Shown here piece by piece: positions 45,638 to 46,318 of a DNA stretch of 46,318 nt. Made by a program: the position numbers and the translations under genes. Location: NCBI GenBank assembly GCA_946405475.1, contig CAMJHI010000001.1, positions 1 through 46,318 of the forward strand. Reading direction: 5' to 3'. The notes below the pieces were generated by a model that saw only the letters and a list, made by a program, of their open reading frames with translations, did not search any database and was not told the DNA's origin. The DNA is from an uncultured Clostridia bacterium (GTDB lineage: Bacteria > Bacillota > Clostridia > Oscillospirales > Acutalibacteraceae). Each line of letters opens with the position of its first letter. Position 1 is the first letter of the stretch.

Positions 45638-46318
45638 AATACAATAGATATATCGATTGATCTGTTCGGGAGTCGCGTGACAGCGCACCCCCTCAAAGAT
45701 GTTGCACACGTCGTTGATTTCAAGCTCACGCAGCTTGACGAAGCACCACAGCGTCTGCGCGGCGTCGTTGGCATAGCGCATGGCCTTTTGCAGCCGCCGG
45801 GCGATCATGCGCATGGCGCAGGCCTGCGCGTCTTCACCGTGGAACATGGCGGCGTAGGGCGTCTGCTCCACCTGCCGCACCAGCTCCTCGGTCGTTTCAG
45901 CGGCCGCGATCGCGTTGAGCTGCCGCGGGGTCAGCAGCGTGAAATCCGGCTGAATGAAGCGGCGCAGGGTCGATTCGTCGGCGCCGGTGAGGCGCTTGAC
46001 ACGATAAAGAGAAAGCAGCATGCGGATATCGTTTTCATACCTTGCCAGCTCCAGCAAAGCGGCGGCCTGTTTTCTGCCGCAATCCTTCTTGACCGCTTTC
46101 ACCAGCCGCCGGTTGCAGAACGCCTGCACGTGCGCTTCGGTAAAAATCAGGTTTTCACGTGCGAACCCATCCTGCTGCGTTGAGCCGAACAGCGTGCGGT
46201 AGTCGGTTTCAGCCAGACAGTCCAGCACCTCCGGCCACGTCTGCGCCTTCATCAGCCGCACCAGATCGAGCTGCGAAAACCGTTCAAAGCTCAAAGGCAT
46301 GAGCGCCACGTATTCCTC
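45635..46318 (-). CDS. ntpC: V-type ATP synthase subunit C (partial, cut by the window edge)
   Basis: The subunit that joins V1 to the membrane part. About 227 residues are seen; the frame is open to the window edge, and the full protein should be about 330. The repeated helical units are typical (DLVRLMKAQTWPEVLDCLAE; LARYENDIRMLLSLYRVKRL), and so is the end: KLRELEINDVCNIFEGVRCH, followed by TPEQINRYIY, which matches the usual E-I-n-n-I-x-x-I-(x)-G-K/R pattern. The last two codons and TAA stop lie at the edge of the hairpin element. The normal C-terminus seems nearly complete, so the element did not remove a domain. Confidence 0.93.
   Translation of the reverse strand, partial: EEYVALMPLSFERFSQLDLVRLMKAQTWPEVLDCLAETDYRTLFGSTQQDGFARENLIFTEAHVQAFCNRRLVKAVKKDCGRKQAAALLELARYENDIRMLLSLYRVKRLTGADESTLRRFIQPDFTLLTPRQLNAIAAAETTEELVRQVEQTPYAAMFHGEDAQACAMRMIARRLQKAMRYANDAAQTLWCFVKLRELEINDVCNIFEGVRCHATPEQINRYIYCI

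Noticed and set aside
45497..46183. Open frames reading through hairpin copy 3 on the plus strand
   Set aside because: They are antisense to ntpC and start inside the palindrome; similar short frames in copy 2 have no ribosome site. The element is non-coding.

Overview
The window looks like chromosome from a GC-rich member of the Clostridia (Oscillospiraceae/Ruminococcaceae-like Bacillota). The signs are a V-type ATPase operon, a yaaL-bofA pair (sporulation-type genes), a PadR/DUF1700/DUF4097 set, strong AGGAGG-type ribosome sites, and housekeeping genes in Gram-positive order. Coding is dense and mostly on the minus strand. I see no rRNA, tRNA, CRISPR array, phage or transposase gene.

Layout. 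(1) 26-7445: a GtrA-like membrane protein, a 41-residue single-span protein, an autoregulated-looking padR-DUF1700-DUF4097 operon, glmS, a degenerate M14-peptidase-like protein, and a secreted protein behind a near-consensus promoter. (2) 7511-14926: one long minus-strand housekeeping operon running from a clear promoter to a clear terminator: mgsA, hisS, aspS, ftsY, rdgB, yhbY, nadD, yqeK and a flavin reductase. (3) 14955-17545: paaK, a double-ACT protein and a MinD-like ATPase. (4) 17578-24238: a GH38 alpha-mannosidase, an AGCS amino-acid/sodium symporter and an NhaC-type antiporter with an unusual DnaJ-like cysteine motif. (5) 24262-29305: manA, an ABC-F ATPase and a GH78 rhamnosidase; then yaaL-bofA on the plus strand. 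(6) 29886-36841: a five-gene sugar/sugar-acid operon with a LarA-like epimerase, a PHP phosphoesterase, 6-phosphogluconate dehydrogenase, a PfkB sugar kinase and a GH95 fucosidase-type enzyme, headed by a perfect dyad. (7) 36976-37932: a secreted or membrane-anchored protein of unknown function. (8) 38368-46318: V-ATPase genes C (cut by the window edge), I, K, F, E, A, B, D.

The most unusual signal is a family of 167-168 bp hairpin elements, present as three full copies (22269-22435, 38203-38370, 45471-45637) plus one partial tandem copy. Each has TA at both ends, inverted terminal repeats and near full-length self-complementarity, so it looks like a MITE. All three lie directly behind the stop codon of a minus-strand gene. 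In two cases (V-ATPase subunits C and D) the element's TA edge forms part of the TAA stop codon. One copy divides the V-ATPase operon between subunits C and I.

The glycosidases (GH38, GH78, GH95) lack signal peptides, so the cell probably imports plant or host glycan fragments and degrades them inside. ManA and the sugar-acid genes would feed the products into central metabolism. All functions are read from sequence motifs and context only; no database search was run.
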